A stretch of 64,000 nt of DNA from Pseudomonas marvdashtae (lineage in GTDB: Bacteria; Pseudomonadota; Gammaproteobacteria; Pseudomonadales; Pseudomonadaceae). Shown piece by piece: positions 37,382-50,819 of the stretch. Where the stretch lies: contig NZ_JABWQX020000001.1 of the NCBI RefSeq assembly GCF_014268655.2, positions 1 through 64,000 of the forward strand. The letters run 5' to 3'. Position numbers and translations under genes: made by a program. Numbering within the stretch: the first letter of the stretch is position 1; each line of letters opens with the position of its first letter. The notes beneath the pieces are model-generated. The model was given only the letters and a program-made list of their open reading frames with translations. It was not told where the DNA came from and did no database searches.

Positions 37382-38812
37382 TCATGAAAGTGCAGGGGTG
37401 TCGTCCAGCAACCTGATAGCCGCGGCCCCTACCTTGCGCACGGCTTCTTCAATTTGCGGGGTCGGCCTGGCGGCGTAGTTCATGCGCAGGCAATTGCGGT
37501 ATTTGCCTGACGCCGAAAAGATGCTGCCGACAGCGATCTGCACACCCTGGTCATGGAGCAGGCGATTGAGCTTCAGCGTATCGAAACCCTCGGGTAATTC
37601 GACCCAGAGCATGAAGCTGCCCCGGGGTCTGCTCGCGCGGGTGCCTTGGGGAAAATAGCGGCTGACCCAATCCATCATGACGTCGCGATTGCGCTGGTAT
37701 TGGGTGCGCATGCGGCGCAGATGGGGTTCGAAATGCCCACCCTTGAGAAACTCCGCGATTGCAATCTGCGGTTGCGGGGCGGTGGAGCCGGTGCTGATGT
37801 ATTTCATGTGCAGCACCCGCTCCAAGTATCGACCCGGTGCAACCCAGCCAATTCGAAGGCCCGGTGCAAGGGTCTTGGAAAAAGAACTGCAGAGCAGGAC
37901 GCGGCCGTCATCGTCGAAGGATTTGATCGTGCGCGGACGGGGGTACGTGTAGGCCAATTCGCCATACACATCGTCTTCGATAATCGCCACATCGAAGCGT
38001 TGCGCCAGGGTCAGCAGGGCGCGCTTGTTGGCCTCGGGCATGATGTAGCCCAGCGGGTTATTGCAGCTGGGCGTCAACTGTATGGCCTTGATCGGCCATT
38101 GCTCCAGTGCCAGCTCCAATGCTTCCAGGCTGATACCGGTGAGCGGGTCGGTGGGAATTTCCAGGGCTTTCATGCCCAGGCCCTTCAATGTTTGCATGGC
38201 GCCGTGAAAGCTTGGCGAATCCACTGCGACGATATCGCCCTGTTCGCAAGTGGCGCGTACGCTCACTGACAATGCTTCGTGACAGCCGGTGGTGACGATC
38301 AGGTCGTTGGCGCCCAGCTGGCAGCCGGAGTCCAGGGACAGCCGGGCGATCTGTTCACGTAACTCGAGATTGCCATAGATATTGTCGTAATACAGGCCGG
38401 GCATGTCTTGCCGTCGACTGATCTGCGCCAGGCTGCGTAGCAACGGTTTAAGCGTCGGTGAATGGATGTCGGGCATGCCGCGCCCGAGTTGCACCACGTC
38501 CTTGCGCGGTACGGCGCGTATCAGTTCCAGGACCTGGTCCCATTGGGAGATGTCCACCGGACGCTGGGCCGGACGACCTATCGCCGGCAGGTCCGGCAAT
38601 TCGCGGCTGACCGGGACGAAATAGCCAGATTTGGGTTTCGGCGTCGCTAGCCCGCTGTCCTCCAGCACGCGATAGGCCTGCTGGACGGTGCTCAGGCTGA
38701 CTCCATGTTCCGTGCTCAAGGCGCGCACCGACGGCAGCCGGTCGCCTGGGCGGTAGAAGCCCTGTTCGATGCGAGTACCGAGCAGTTCGGCGAGGTTCAC
38801 GTAGAGGGTCAT
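37382..38812 (-). CDS. MocR-family PLP-dependent transcriptional regulator
   Basis: A 476-residue protein read from MTLYVNLAELLGTRIEQGFY at 38812; 108 open codons upstream lack protein-like character. The GntR winged helix (RPGDRLPSVRALSTEHGVS) is followed by a class I aminotransferase-like domain with the PLP lysine in SSFSKTLAPGLRIGW. Such regulators sense an amino compound or PLP and often control a divergent gene, here a DUF1127 gene. The ligand is unknown. Confidence 0.93.
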   Translation of the reverse strand: MTLYVNLAELLGTRIEQGFYRPGDRLPSVRALSTEHGVSLSTVQQAYRVLEDSGLATPKPKSGYFVPVSRELPDLPAIGRPAQRPVDISQWDQVLELIRAVPRKDVVQLGRGMPDIHSPTLKPLLRSLAQISRRQDMPGLYYDNIYGNLELREQIARLSLDSGCQLGANDLIVTTGCHEALSVSVRATCEQGDIVAVDSPSFHGAMQTLKGLGMKALEIPTDPLTGISLEALELALEQWPIKAIQLTPSCNNPLGYIMPEANKRALLTLAQRFDVAIIEDDVYGELAYTYPRPRTIKSFDDDGRVLLCSSFSKTLAPGLRIGWVAPGRYLERVLHMKYISTGSTAPQPQIAIAEFLKGGHFEPHLRRMRTQYQRNRDVMMDWVSRYFPQGTRASRPRGSFMLWVELPEGFDTLKLNRLLHDQGVQIAVGSIFSASGKYRNCLRMNYAARPTPQIEEAVRKVGAAAIRLLDDTPALS

Positions 38813-38840
38813 GGTGCAATCCCGATGAAATAGAAGACGG

Positions 38841-38928
38841 AACCGATACAGATGGGGCACAAAATTACAATTCAGTCGTAAAAATGTCGGTTCTGTATGC
38901 TTATAAAAGACATTCTTTGAATCTGTAT
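38841..38928. promoter_or_regulatory. Repeated CTGTAT boxes between the MocR and DUF1127 genes
   Basis: ATCTGTAT-type boxes occur as direct repeats (TCTGTAT at 38892-38898 and 38922-38928, 30 bases apart) and as an inverted copy (ATACAGA) near 38847. A TATAAAA lies between the direct repeats. MocR regulators commonly use direct repeats of about this spacing, so this is probably its operator. Confidence 0.5.
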
Positions 38929-38991
38929 TGCTTTTGTCTGTCCGCGCATCATGAAAGCTCTGGCTACCCAAGTAAACAGGAGCGATCAAAA

Positions 38992-39237
38992 ATGAACGGC
39001 TTGAGCGATGTGCGGCTGACGTTACACAGTCAGGAACTGGTGGCAGGGCAGGAAAAGGGGCTGCGTGAGGCAATGTTGCGCAATGCTCCGTCCGGCCTGA
39101 GTCGCTGGGGCCTGTTCTGGCATCGCCTGCATACACGCAAAGCCTTGTTGGAGCTCACACCCGAACAGTTGCAAGACATCGGGCTGACCCGGGAGCAGGC
39201 CCGGGCAGAAGGCCTCAAGCCGTTCTGGCGGCTTTGA
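38992..39237 (+). CDS. DUF1127 small protein
   Basis: An 81-residue protein. The C-terminal half (GLSRWGLFWHRLHTRKALLE, LTPEQLQDIGLTREQA) is the arginine-rich DUF1127 motif. CAGGAG lies upstream. Family members have been linked to RNA binding and phosphate or stress responses in some bacteria. Divergent from the MocR gene and probably its target. Confidence 0.9.
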   Translation: MNGLSDVRLTLHSQELVAGQEKGLREAMLRNAPSGLSRWGLFWHRLHTRKALLELTPEQLQDIGLTREQARAEGLKPFWRL

Positions 39238-39266
39238 AGCTAGATGAAAAATGAGTACGAAACCCT

Positions 39267-39300
39267 GTGGCGAGGAGCTTTGCTCCCTCGCCACGGTTTT
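39267..39300. terminator. Single REP hairpin acting as terminator
   Basis: GTGGCGAGGGAGC-type REP halves at 39267-39294 fold directly on each other (GTGGCGAGGAGC with GCTCCCTCGCCAC) and are followed by GGTTTTTGG. It sits between convergent genes, so it can stop DUF1127 transcription. Confidence 0.75.
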
Positions 39301-39303
39301 TGG

Positions 39304-40617
39304 TTAAACCAGTTCTTTCAGCCGATGCCACAACATCCCCAGTGCCAACAAAGGGGAGCGCAGGTACTTGCCGCCAGGAAAGGTCATGTGCGGCACTTGG
39401 GCAAACAAGTCGAATCCCCCGCCTTGCTGCCCGCTGATGGCCTCGGCCAATAACTTGCCGGCAAGGTGTGTGGCGTTTACGCCGTGGCCGGAGTAGGCCT
39501 GGGCGTAATACACATTCGGTTGATCCTTCAACCGGCCAATCTGCGGCAAACGGTTGGCGCCGATGCCGATCATCCCGCCCCATTGGTAGTCGATCTTCAC
39601 GTCCGCCAGTTGCGGGAATACCTTGAGCATCTTCGGACGCATATAAGCGCCAATGTCCTGCGGGTCGCGACCGGAATAGTGACAGGCGCCGCCGAACAAC
39701 AAGCGGCGGTCTGCCGAAAGCCGGTAGTAATCCAGGGCTACCCGCTGGTCGCAGACCGCCATGTTTTGCGGCAATAGCGCCTGTGCCTGGGCTTCGCTCA
39801 AGGGTTCGGTGGCAATGATGTAGCTGCCGGCGGGCAACACTTTGCCACTCAGTTGCGGGTTCAAGCCGTTGAGGTAGGCGTTGCAGCCCAGCACCAGCGT
39901 CTTGGCGCGGACCGAGCCTTGCTCGGTGTGCACGTTGACCTGCGGACCATAGTCGATGCGTACGACGGCCGATCGTTCGAACAGCCGGGCGCCCAATTGC
40001 TGCGCCGCGGCCGCTTCGCCCAACGCCAGATTAAGCGGATGCAGGTGACCCGAGCCCATGTCGATCAGGCCGCCAACGTAGCGATCCGAGCCCACCACGC
40101 TGTGCATTTCATCGGCTCGCAGCAGTCGGGTTTCGTAGCGATAACCCAGGCTGCGCAGTTCCTCGGCCTCTTCGGCGAAGCCTTGCAAGTCGTCGGGTTT
40201 GTTGGCGAGGTCGCAGTAACCCCAGGTGAGGTCGCAGGCAATCTGAAAGCGCTCGACTCGTTGGCGGACGATTTCCACCGCTTCAAGCCCCATCAGTTTC
40301 ATTTGGCGGACGCCGTCGGCGCCAACGACCGGGGCGAACTGATCGAGGCCATGGCCCACACCGCGAATCAGCTGGCCGCCGTTGCGCCCGCTGGCGCCCC
40401 AGCCGATCTTGTGTGCTTCCAGCAGGACAACGCTCATGCCGCGTTCGGCCAATTCGATCGCGGTGTTCAACCCGGAAAACCCGCCGCCCACCACGCAGAC
40501 ATCCGCCACCAACTCGCCTTGCAGCACCGGATGGTCCGGTTGCGGCAGGCTGCTGGCGGCGTAGTAAGAGGCGGCGTGCGCGTGGTTCGGGGCAGGTTGC
40601 TGAACACGGGCGTTCAT
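39304..40617 (-). CDS. FAD-dependent amine oxidoreductase (PuuB/PauB-like)
   Basis: A 437-residue DAO-family flavoprotein. The dinucleotide fold starts VCVVGGGFSGLNTAIELAERG, and a family motif is KIGWGASGRNGGQ. Length and motifs match gamma-glutamylputrescine oxidases of pseudomonads, which yield the aldehyde that KauB oxidises. Other amine substrates remain possible. It lies between the DUF1127 and YkgJ genes, near kauB and the pauR-like regulator. Confidence 0.88.
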   Translation of the reverse strand: MNARVQQPAPNHAHAASYYAASSLPQPDHPVLQGELVADVCVVGGGFSGLNTAIELAERGMSVVLLEAHKIGWGASGRNGGQLIRGVGHGLDQFAPVVGADGVRQMKLMGLEAVEIVRQRVERFQIACDLTWGYCDLANKPDDLQGFAEEAEELRSLGYRYETRLLRADEMHSVVGSDRYVGGLIDMGSGHLHPLNLALGEAAAAQQLGARLFERSAVVRIDYGPQVNVHTEQGSVRAKTLVLGCNAYLNGLNPQLSGKVLPAGSYIIATEPLSEAQAQALLPQNMAVCDQRVALDYYRLSADRRLLFGGACHYSGRDPQDIGAYMRPKMLKVFPQLADVKIDYQWGGMIGIGANRLPQIGRLKDQPNVYYAQAYSGHGVNATHLAGKLLAEAISGQQGGGFDLFAQVPHMTFPGGKYLRSPLLALGMLWHRLKELV

Positions 40618-40762
40618 GTGCGTAATCCTGATTGTTGTGTTTGAGAAATTTTACGGAGCATAAGCCGTGGATTCGATCGTGGGCAACACCGGTCGCCTGG
40701 CGCTGTCTGGCCTGTGGCTTTTAAGGCAGAATCCAGGGCTGTCCCGACTCGGTAACGCCTCG

Positions 40763-41116
40763 ATGAGCTGCAACAGTCAAAAAATCCGCACGCTACGTCA
40801 GCAGATTCCTACGTTCGAGTGCGTGCCGGGCTGCCATGACTGTTGCGGACCGGTGACCACCTCGCCTGAGGAAATGGCTCGCCTGCCGCGCAAGACCCGC
40901 GCCGAACAGGACGCCGCCATGGAAGCGCTCGACTGTGTGCACCTGGGGCCGAACGGTTGCACGGTGTACGACGAGCGACCCTTGATCTGCCGGCTGTTCG
41001 GCACTACGGCGACCTTGCCGTGCCCCAATGGGCGCAGGCCGGTGGAATTGATTCATCCGCGGATCGAGAAGCAGATCCACGAATACATGGCGAGCACCCG
41101 GCAGGTGTTGGTCTAG
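40763..41116 (+). CDS. YkgJ-type cysteine cluster protein
   Basis: A 117-residue protein read from MSCNSQKIRTLRQQ at 40763. Cysteines follow the UPF0153/YkgJ pattern: CVPGCHDCC, then CVHLGPNGCTVYDERPLICRLF and a last cysteine in LPCPNG. It probably coordinates zinc or an iron-sulfur cluster. Function is not established. The frame is open 32 codons upstream, but the chosen start begins the conserved part. Confidence 0.88.
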   Translation: MSCNSQKIRTLRQQIPTFECVPGCHDCCGPVTTSPEEMARLPRKTRAEQDAAMEALDCVHLGPNGCTVYDERPLICRLFGTTATLPCPNGRRPVELIHPRIEKQIHEYMASTRQVLV

Positions 41117-41122
41117 ACGCGC

Positions 41123-41611
41123 TCAGTCCGGAATCGGCAGGTTCAGGCTCTCCTTCACTTCCTCCATCACGATGTAGCTCTTGGACTCTCGAACGTGGGG
41201 CAACTTGAGCAGGATGTCGCCCAGCAGCTTGCGGTACGAGGCCATTTCGGAAATCCGCGCTTTAACCAGATAATCAAAATCCCCCGACACCAAGTGACAT
41301 TCCAGCACGTGAGGCAGCTTCAGCACTGCGCGTCGGAACTCTTCGAAAGTATCGCCAGACTTGTAGTCCAGGCTGATCTCGACGAACACCAGCAAGCTAC
41401 CCTTCAAGTGCTGCGGGTTGAGCCGGGCGTTGTAGCCCATGATGATCCCTTCGCGCTCAAGGCGTCGCACCCGCTCGGTACAGGGCGTGGTGGAGAGGCC
41501 GACCTTCTCGCCCAACTCGGTGAAGGAGATTCGCCCGTCCGCCTGGAGGATGCGCAGGATATTGCGGTCGATCTTGTCCAGCTCGCGTTTGGTCTGGGTA
41601 TTGGTACGCAC
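41123..41611 (-). CDS. dadR: Lrp/AsnC-family regulator, probable DadR
   Basis: A 162-residue protein from the GTG at 41611 (GGAGG 10 bases upstream). The helix-turn-helix spans about residues 12-50 (DGRISFTELGEKVGLSTTPC), and the C-terminal RAM domain follows. In pseudomonads this Lrp homologue, beside dadA, activates alanine catabolism genes in response to alanine. An ATG 16 codons further upstream exists but its added residues are not protein-like. Divergent from dadA. Confidence 0.88.
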   Translation of the reverse strand: MRTNTQTKRELDKIDRNILRILQADGRISFTELGEKVGLSTTPCTERVRRLEREGIIMGYNARLNPQHLKGSLLVFVEISLDYKSGDTFEEFRRAVLKLPHVLECHLVSGDFDYLVKARISEMASYRKLLGDILLKLPHVRESKSYIVMEEVKESLNLPIPD

Positions 41612-41766
41612 AGGTGATGCGCCTCCGTGAAAAGGGTTTTTGCCGAGAATTCTCGCCAAATATAGGCATTTATATAGTGAAAAGCACTGCCTGATCTTTT
41701 TTACACTGCGCTCATTACGGCTTTGTATAACGAACGTCAGCGGTTATCCGCGATGAGGGCTTCAAC
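41612..41766. promoter_or_regulatory. AT-rich dadR-dadA control region
   Basis: The divergent gap contains AAATATAGGCATTTATATAG near 41660 and TTTTTTACACTG near 41700, much more AT-rich than surroundings. These are plausible Lrp-type binding tracts and dadA promoter elements, but no exact operator can be drawn. Confidence 0.4.
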
Positions 41767-43071
41767 ATGCGCGTTCTGGTCTTGGGTAGCGGCGTCATCG
41801 GTACCGTCAGTGCTTACTATCTGGCCCGTGCCGGGTTTGAAGTAGTGGTGGTCGACCGTCAGCCGGCGCCTGCCATGGAAACCAGTTTCGCCAACGCCGG
41901 CCAGGTATCGCCGGGTTACGCCTCGCCGTGGGCCGCGCCGGGCGTGCCGCTCAAGGCGATCAAATGGCTGTTGCAGCGGCACGCGCCGCTGGCGATCAAG
42001 GCCACCGCCGACATCGACCAATACCTGTGGATGGCGCAGATGCTGCGCAACTGCACCGCCAATCGTTATGCGATCAACAAGGAGCGCATGGTCCGCCTGT
42101 CCGAGTACAGCCGCGACTGCCTCGACGAACTGCGTGCCGAAACCGGCATCGCCTACGAAGGCCGTAGCCTCGGGACTACGCAGTTGTTCCGCACCCAGGC
42201 CCAGCTCGATGGCGCGGCAAAAGATATTTCCGTGCTGAAAGAGTCCGGCGTGCCGTTCGAAGTGCTCGATCGTGAAGGTATCGCCCGGGTCGAACCGGCC
42301 CTCGCCAACGTCACCGACATTCTGGCCGGTGCTTTGCGCCTCCCTAACGATCAGACCGGCGATTGCCAGATGTTTACCACGCGCCTGGCGGAAATGGCTG
42401 TGAAGCTCGGCGTGCAGTTCCGCTTCGACCAGAACATCGAGCGCCTGGATTTTGCCGGTGATCGCATCAACGGCGTCTGGATCGACGGCAAGCTGGAAAC
42501 CGCCGACCGTTACGTCCTCGCCCTGGGCAGCTACTCGCCGCAATTGCTCAAGCCGCTGGGTATTCGTGCGCCGGTATACCCGCTCAAGGGGTATTCGCTG
42601 ACCGTGCCGATCACCGACCCGGCGATGGCACCGACCTCGACCATTCTCGACGAAACCTACAAGGTCGCTATCACCCGTTTCGACAACCGCATTCGGGTGG
42701 GCGGCATGGCGGAAATTGCTGGTTTTGACCTCTCGCTCAATCCGCGCCGGCGTGAAACCCTGGAGATGATCGTCAACGACCTTTATCCTCTGGGCGGCGA
42801 TCTGGCCCAGGCCAGCTTCTGGACCGGCCTGCGTCCGACCACCCCGGACGGCACGCCGATCGTCGGCGCCACACCGTTCAAGAACCTGTTCCTCAATACC
42901 GGCCACGGCACCCTCGGATGGACCATGGCGTGCGGTTCCGGTCGCTTGCTGGCGGATCTGATGGCGAAGAAAAAGCCGCAGATCAGCGCCGAAGGCCTCG
43001 ATATTTCCCGTTATGGCAGCAAACCTCAGGAGTCCGCGAAACATGGCAATCCAGCGCCAGCTCACCAATGA
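41767..43071 (+). CDS. dadA: D-amino acid dehydrogenase, small subunit
   Basis: A 434-residue FAD protein. The Rossmann motif [17 protein letters not shown] is at the start, and the C-terminal motif is [16 protein letters not shown]. It oxidises D-alanine and other D-amino acids to keto acids and passes electrons to the respiratory chain. With alr it forms the L-alanine catabolic pathway. Its last 29 bases overlap the following RidA-like gene. Confidence 0.97.
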   Translation: MRVLVLGSGVIGTVSAYYLARAGFEVVVVDRQPAPAMETSFANAGQVSPGYASPWAAPGVPLKAIKWLLQRHAPLAIKATADIDQYLWMAQMLRNCTANRYAINKERMVRLSEYSRDCLDELRAETGIAYEGRSLGTTQLFRTQAQLDGAAKDISVLKESGVPFEVLDREGIARVEPALANVTDILAGALRLPNDQTGDCQMFTTRLAEMAVKLGVQFRFDQNIERLDFAGDRINGVWIDGKLETADRYVLALGSYSPQLLKPLGIRAPVYPLKGYSLTVPITDPAMAPTSTILDETYKVAITRFDNRIRVGGMAEIAGFDLSLNPRRRETLEMIVNDLYPLGGDLAQASFWTGLRPTTPDGTPIVGATPFKNLFLNTGHGTLGWTMACGSGRLLADLMAKKKPQISAEGLDISRYGSKPQESAKHGNPAPAHQ

Positions 43072-43396
43072 CCGCATGAGTCAGGTCGTCCTGCACAACG
43101 GCACCGTTTACCTGGCCGGACAGGTCGGCGACGACATGAGCGCCGGTATCGAGCAGCAAACCCGCGAGACGCTGGCCAATATCGAGCGTCTGCTTGACCT
43201 GGCTGGGACTGACAAGAGCCAACTGTTGTCGGTGACCATTTACCTGAAGGACATCGACGCCCACTTTGCAGGGATGAACGCGGTGTGGGACCAATGGTTA
43301 CCCAAAGGCGTCGCCCCGGCCCGGGCCACGGTGGAGGCCAAGCTGTGTGAGCCAGAGATCCTGGTGGAGCTGTCCGTCGTGGCTGCGCTGCCTTAA
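43043..43396 (+). CDS. RidA-family protein in the dad operon
   Basis: A 117-residue YjgF/Rid protein read from [11 protein letters not shown] with CAGGAG upstream, overlapping dadA. Motifs: [15 protein letters not shown] and the arginine in [11 protein letters not shown]. It is a second, distinct Rid protein beside the housekeeping RidA at 11551. Here it may detoxify imines released by DadA, which is inference from position. Confidence 0.92.
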   Translation: MAIQRQLTNDRMSQVVLHNGTVYLAGQVGDDMSAGIEQQTRETLANIERLLDLAGTDKSQLLSVTIYLKDIDAHFAGMNAVWDQWLPKGVAPARATVEAKLCEPEILVELSVVAALP

Positions 43397-43418
43397 TACC
43401 GGCCAAACGATCCCTCTC

Positions 43419-43463
43419 CCGGCGCTGTGGGTGGTCCACCCTGCCAGCCCGCGCCGGTTTTTT
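43419..43463 (+). terminator. Intrinsic terminator within the dad operon
   Basis: An outer stem CCGGCGC/GCGCCGG (43419-43425, 43451-43457) encloses a perfect inner hairpin GGGTGG-T-CCACCC (43429-43441) and is followed by TTTTTTAA. It lies between the Rid gene and alr, 30 bases before the alr start. Confidence 0.7.
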
Positions 43464-43492
43464 AATTCATGACCGCCTAGAAGCCTGCCGCC

Positions 43493-44566
43493 ATGCGTCC
43501 TGCCCGCGCCCTGATTGATCTACAAGCCTTGCGTCACAACTACCAACTGGCCCGCGAAGTTACCGGGGCCAAGGCCCTTGCGGTGATCAAGGCGGACGCC
43601 TATGGGCATGGCGCGGTGCGCTGCGCCGAGGCCTTGCAGGAAACGGCCGACGGGTTCGCCGTGGCCTGCATCGAAGAAGCCCTGGAGCTGCGGGCCGGTG
43701 GGATTGCCGGGCCGATCCTGCTGTTGGAGGGATTCTTCGAGGCCGATGAACTGCCATTGATCGTTGAGCACGATTTCTGGTGCGTGGTGCATTCGTTGTG
43801 GCAGCTCGAAGCGATTGAACGCGCAACATCGGGCGCGCCGATCACGGTCTGGCTCAAGCTCGATTCGGGAATGCATAGGGTTGGATTGCACCCGACCGAC
43901 TATCAGGCGGCGTATCGTCGCCTGTTGGCGAGCGGCAAGGTGGCGAAGATCGTACTGATGAGCCACTTCGCCCGCGCTGACGAGCTGCATGACCCCAGCA
44001 GCCTGCAACAACTGGCAGTGTTCGAGCAGACCCGCCAGGGCTTGGCGGCCGAGGTCAGCCTGCGCAATTCGCCGGCGGTTCTGGGTTGGCCGCAAATACC
44101 AAGCGATTGGGTAAGGCCAGGCATCATGCTGTACGGTGCGACGCCGTTCGAGGAGGCCAATGCCGTGGCTTCGCGCCTGCAACCGGTCATGACACTGGAA
44201 TCGAGGATCATCAGCGTGCGCGAGCTTCCCGCCGGCGAGCCGGTGGGCTACGGTGCTCGCTTTGTGACGGCGCAACCGACCCGGGTCGGCGTGGTTGCCA
44301 TGGGCTATGCCGACGGCTACCCGCGCCAGGCGCCGAACGGTACGCCGGTCCTGGTGGATGGCCAGCGCAGCCAACTGGTCGGACGAGTGTCGATGGACAT
44401 GCTGTGCGTGGACCTGACCCATATTCCCCAGGCCGGGCTTGGCTCGACCGTGGAGCTGTGGGGCAAAAACATCCTCGCCAGCGATGTCGCGAAGGCCGCC
44501 GACACCATTCCCTATCAGATTTTCTGCAACCTGCGACGGGTGCCACGGCTCTATTCCGGGACCTGA
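43493..44566 (+). CDS. dadX: Alanine racemase, catabolic
   Basis: A 357-residue fold III PLP enzyme. The PLP lysine K33 lies in [14 protein letters not shown], and the catalytic tyrosine region is VGYGARF. It interconverts L- and D-alanine, feeding DadA. The position after dadA and the Rid gene makes it the catabolic DadX rather than the biosynthetic Alr; sequence alone cannot decide. Confidence 0.93.
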   Translation: MRPARALIDLQALRHNYQLAREVTGAKALAVIKADAYGHGAVRCAEALQETADGFAVACIEEALELRAGGIAGPILLLEGFFEADELPLIVEHDFWCVVHSLWQLEAIERATSGAPITVWLKLDSGMHRVGLHPTDYQAAYRRLLASGKVAKIVLMSHFARADELHDPSSLQQLAVFEQTRQGLAAEVSLRNSPAVLGWPQIPSDWVRPGIMLYGATPFEEANAVASRLQPVMTLESRIISVRELPAGEPVGYGARFVTAQPTRVGVVAMGYADGYPRQAPNGTPVLVDGQRSQLVGRVSMDMLCVDLTHIPQAGLGSTVELWGKNILASDVAKAADTIPYQIFCNLRRVPRLYSGT

Positions 44567-44622
44567 GGCAAAACGCAGCCTACCGAAAGTCGCTTCGCCG
44601 CACAGGATTCGGGCCAAGGTGT

Positions 44623-44637
44623 TGTAAATACTGAACG
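44623..44637 (+). promoter_or_regulatory. Candidate PuuR/PauR-like operator
   Basis: TGTAAATACTGAACG, 58 bases before the pauR-like start, resembles the E. coli PuuR motif and the dyad at 28649-28667. It would give autoregulation. Confidence 0.35.
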
Positions 44638-44694
44638 CTGTCGCCATGATAACGCTCACTTTCCACACAACCTGATTCCCTGGAGGCTCCAGCA

Positions 44695-45243
44695 TTGGAC
44701 GTCGGTGAACGACTGCAATCCATTCGTAAACTCAAAGGCCTTTCCCAGCGTGAACTCGCCAAGCGCGCGGGCGTCACCAACAGCACCATTTCGATGATCG
44801 AGAAAAACAGCGTGAGCCCCTCGATCAGCTCGCTGCGCAAGGTCCTTGGCGGGATTCCCATGTCCATGGTCGAGTTTTTCTCCGAAGAGATCCTCCAGGA
44901 GAAACCGACCCAGATCGTCTATAAAGCCAACGAACTGATCGACATCTCCGACGGCGCCGTGACCATGAAATTGGTGGGCAGGGCACATCCAAGCCGGGCG
45001 ATTGCCTTTTTGAACGAAATCTATCCGCCAGGCGCCGACACCGGTGACGAGATGCTCACCCATGAAGGCGAGGAAACCGGGATTCTGGTGGAAGGTCGGC
45101 TGGAGCTGGTGGTTGGTGCCGAAACTTTCGTGCTCGAGGCAGGCGACAGCTACTATTTTGAAAGCACCAAGCCTCACCGTTTTCGCAATCCGTTCGATGC
45201 GCCGGCGCGACTGATCAGCGCAGCCACACCGGCCAATTTCTAA
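44695..45243 (+). CDS. pauR: XRE-cupin regulator, PuuR/PauR-like
   Basis: A 182-residue protein starting at a TTG (GGAGG 8 bases upstream; no ATG fits). An N-terminal HTH_3 domain (GLSQRELAKRAGVTNSTISMIE) is followed by a C-terminal cupin (GILVEGRLELVVGAETFVLEAGDSYYF). In pseudomonads the homologue next to dadX represses polyamine catabolic genes. Its likely targets here include kauB and the FAD oxidoreductase. Confidence 0.88.
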   Translation: MDVGERLQSIRKLKGLSQRELAKRAGVTNSTISMIEKNSVSPSISSLRKVLGGIPMSMVEFFSEEILQEKPTQIVYKANELIDISDGAVTMKLVGRAHPSRAIAFLNEIYPPGADTGDEMLTHEGEETGILVEGRLELVVGAETFVLEAGDSYYFESTKPHRFRNPFDAPARLISAATPANF

Positions 45244-45414
45244 TCGAAGAGGCGCCAAGCCCGGATGGCAAAGGCGCCCGCACGTTGGGCTGTCGTGACG
45301 AACAAGACCCTTGCGACTTTGGGGTTGTTTCAGAGTGACAGGCTTACCGCTATACTTGCGCCCGCCTGCAAACCGTGGCCGCAGGCGTGACTAGCCACCA
45401 TTGAGGGTGTACGC

Positions 45415-45840
45415 GTGAACCTAATTATGAAAATGCTGGCTGCACCAGCAACCGTATTGGCCCTATGGGCTGCGAGCGCTCAAGCGGCGCCCAACGACGA
45501 AATCGCCAAGCGCCTCGAACCCGTTGGCCAGGTTTGCGTTCAGGGCAAGGAATGCAAGGGTATGGAGGTCGTGGCTTCGGCGGGTGGGGCTGGCGGTGCC
45601 AAGGCGCCGAAGGACGTCATCGCCAAACACTGCAATGCTTGCCACGGTACCGGCCTGCTGGGCGCGCCGAAAGTCGGTGACAAGGCGGCCTGGAAAGAGC
45701 GTGCCGACCATCAAGGCGGCCTCGACGGCATTTTGGCCAAGGCCATCACCGGCGTGAACGCCATGCCGCCTAAAGGCACCTGCGCCGATTGCACCGATGA
45801 AGAACTCAAGGGTGCTATCAAAGAGATGTCCGGTCTGTAA
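45415..45840 (+). CDS. Cytochrome c5 family protein
   Basis: A 141-residue protein with a signal peptide (GTG start at 45415; ATGs five and seven codons in are alternatives) and one haem motif HCNACHGTG. The acidic and glycine-rich segment before the haem site and the CADCTDEELKGAI end are typical of periplasmic cytochrome c5. In P. aeruginosa the neighbour of pauR is cycB, so this is probably its orthologue. Confidence 0.9.
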   Translation: MNLIMKMLAAPATVLALWAASAQAAPNDEIAKRLEPVGQVCVQGKECKGMEVVASAGGAGGAKAPKDVIAKHCNACHGTGLLGAPKVGDKAAWKERADHQGGLDGILAKAITGVNAMPPKGTCADCTDEELKGAIKEMSGL

Positions 45841-45860
45841 CCCTCCGGGATCTTTCACGA

Positions 45861-45886
45861 AAAAGCCGCTTACGAGCGGCTTTTTT
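45861..45886 (+). terminator. Intrinsic terminator after cytochrome c5
   Basis: AAAAGCCGCT-TACG-AGCGGC then TTTTTTG. It is 21 bases past the stop. Confidence 0.93.
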
Positions 45887-45977
45887 GCGCCTGGGTCTTT
45901 TTTCCAGGCTGTTCATCGCAACCAAGACCCGGCAAGCTCGGTCCAACCCACATTCATGGAATGTCCCGGAGGGTCGG

Positions 45978-48501
<2,524 letters not shown>

Positions 48502-48534
48502 TCAGCGCCTGAAGTCAGTGAAAAATAATCGATT

Positions 48535-50544
<2,010 letters not shown>

Positions 50545-50819
50545 GACAGGGTTCAGGGAGTCGTTTGCGAAATGGGCCGGCATTTTAACAGGCTCGCAGA
50601 ATTGTGCTGCTCTGTCCGACTTGTGACGCTGAACGTCATCTCTATTTGCCGCTTTTGTTACTTTCGCTCAGGATGCGGACGGGATTTAGGTCTAACGTTC
50701 GTTTTACAGTTGTGAAAAACGTTAAAAGCTTGTGTTTGAGAACCATTGGCATTGGTGATTGCCCATTGGCGAGTCATAATGCCCCGCGCCTACCACCTTG
50801 CAGAGTCTAGGGAGTCAGC

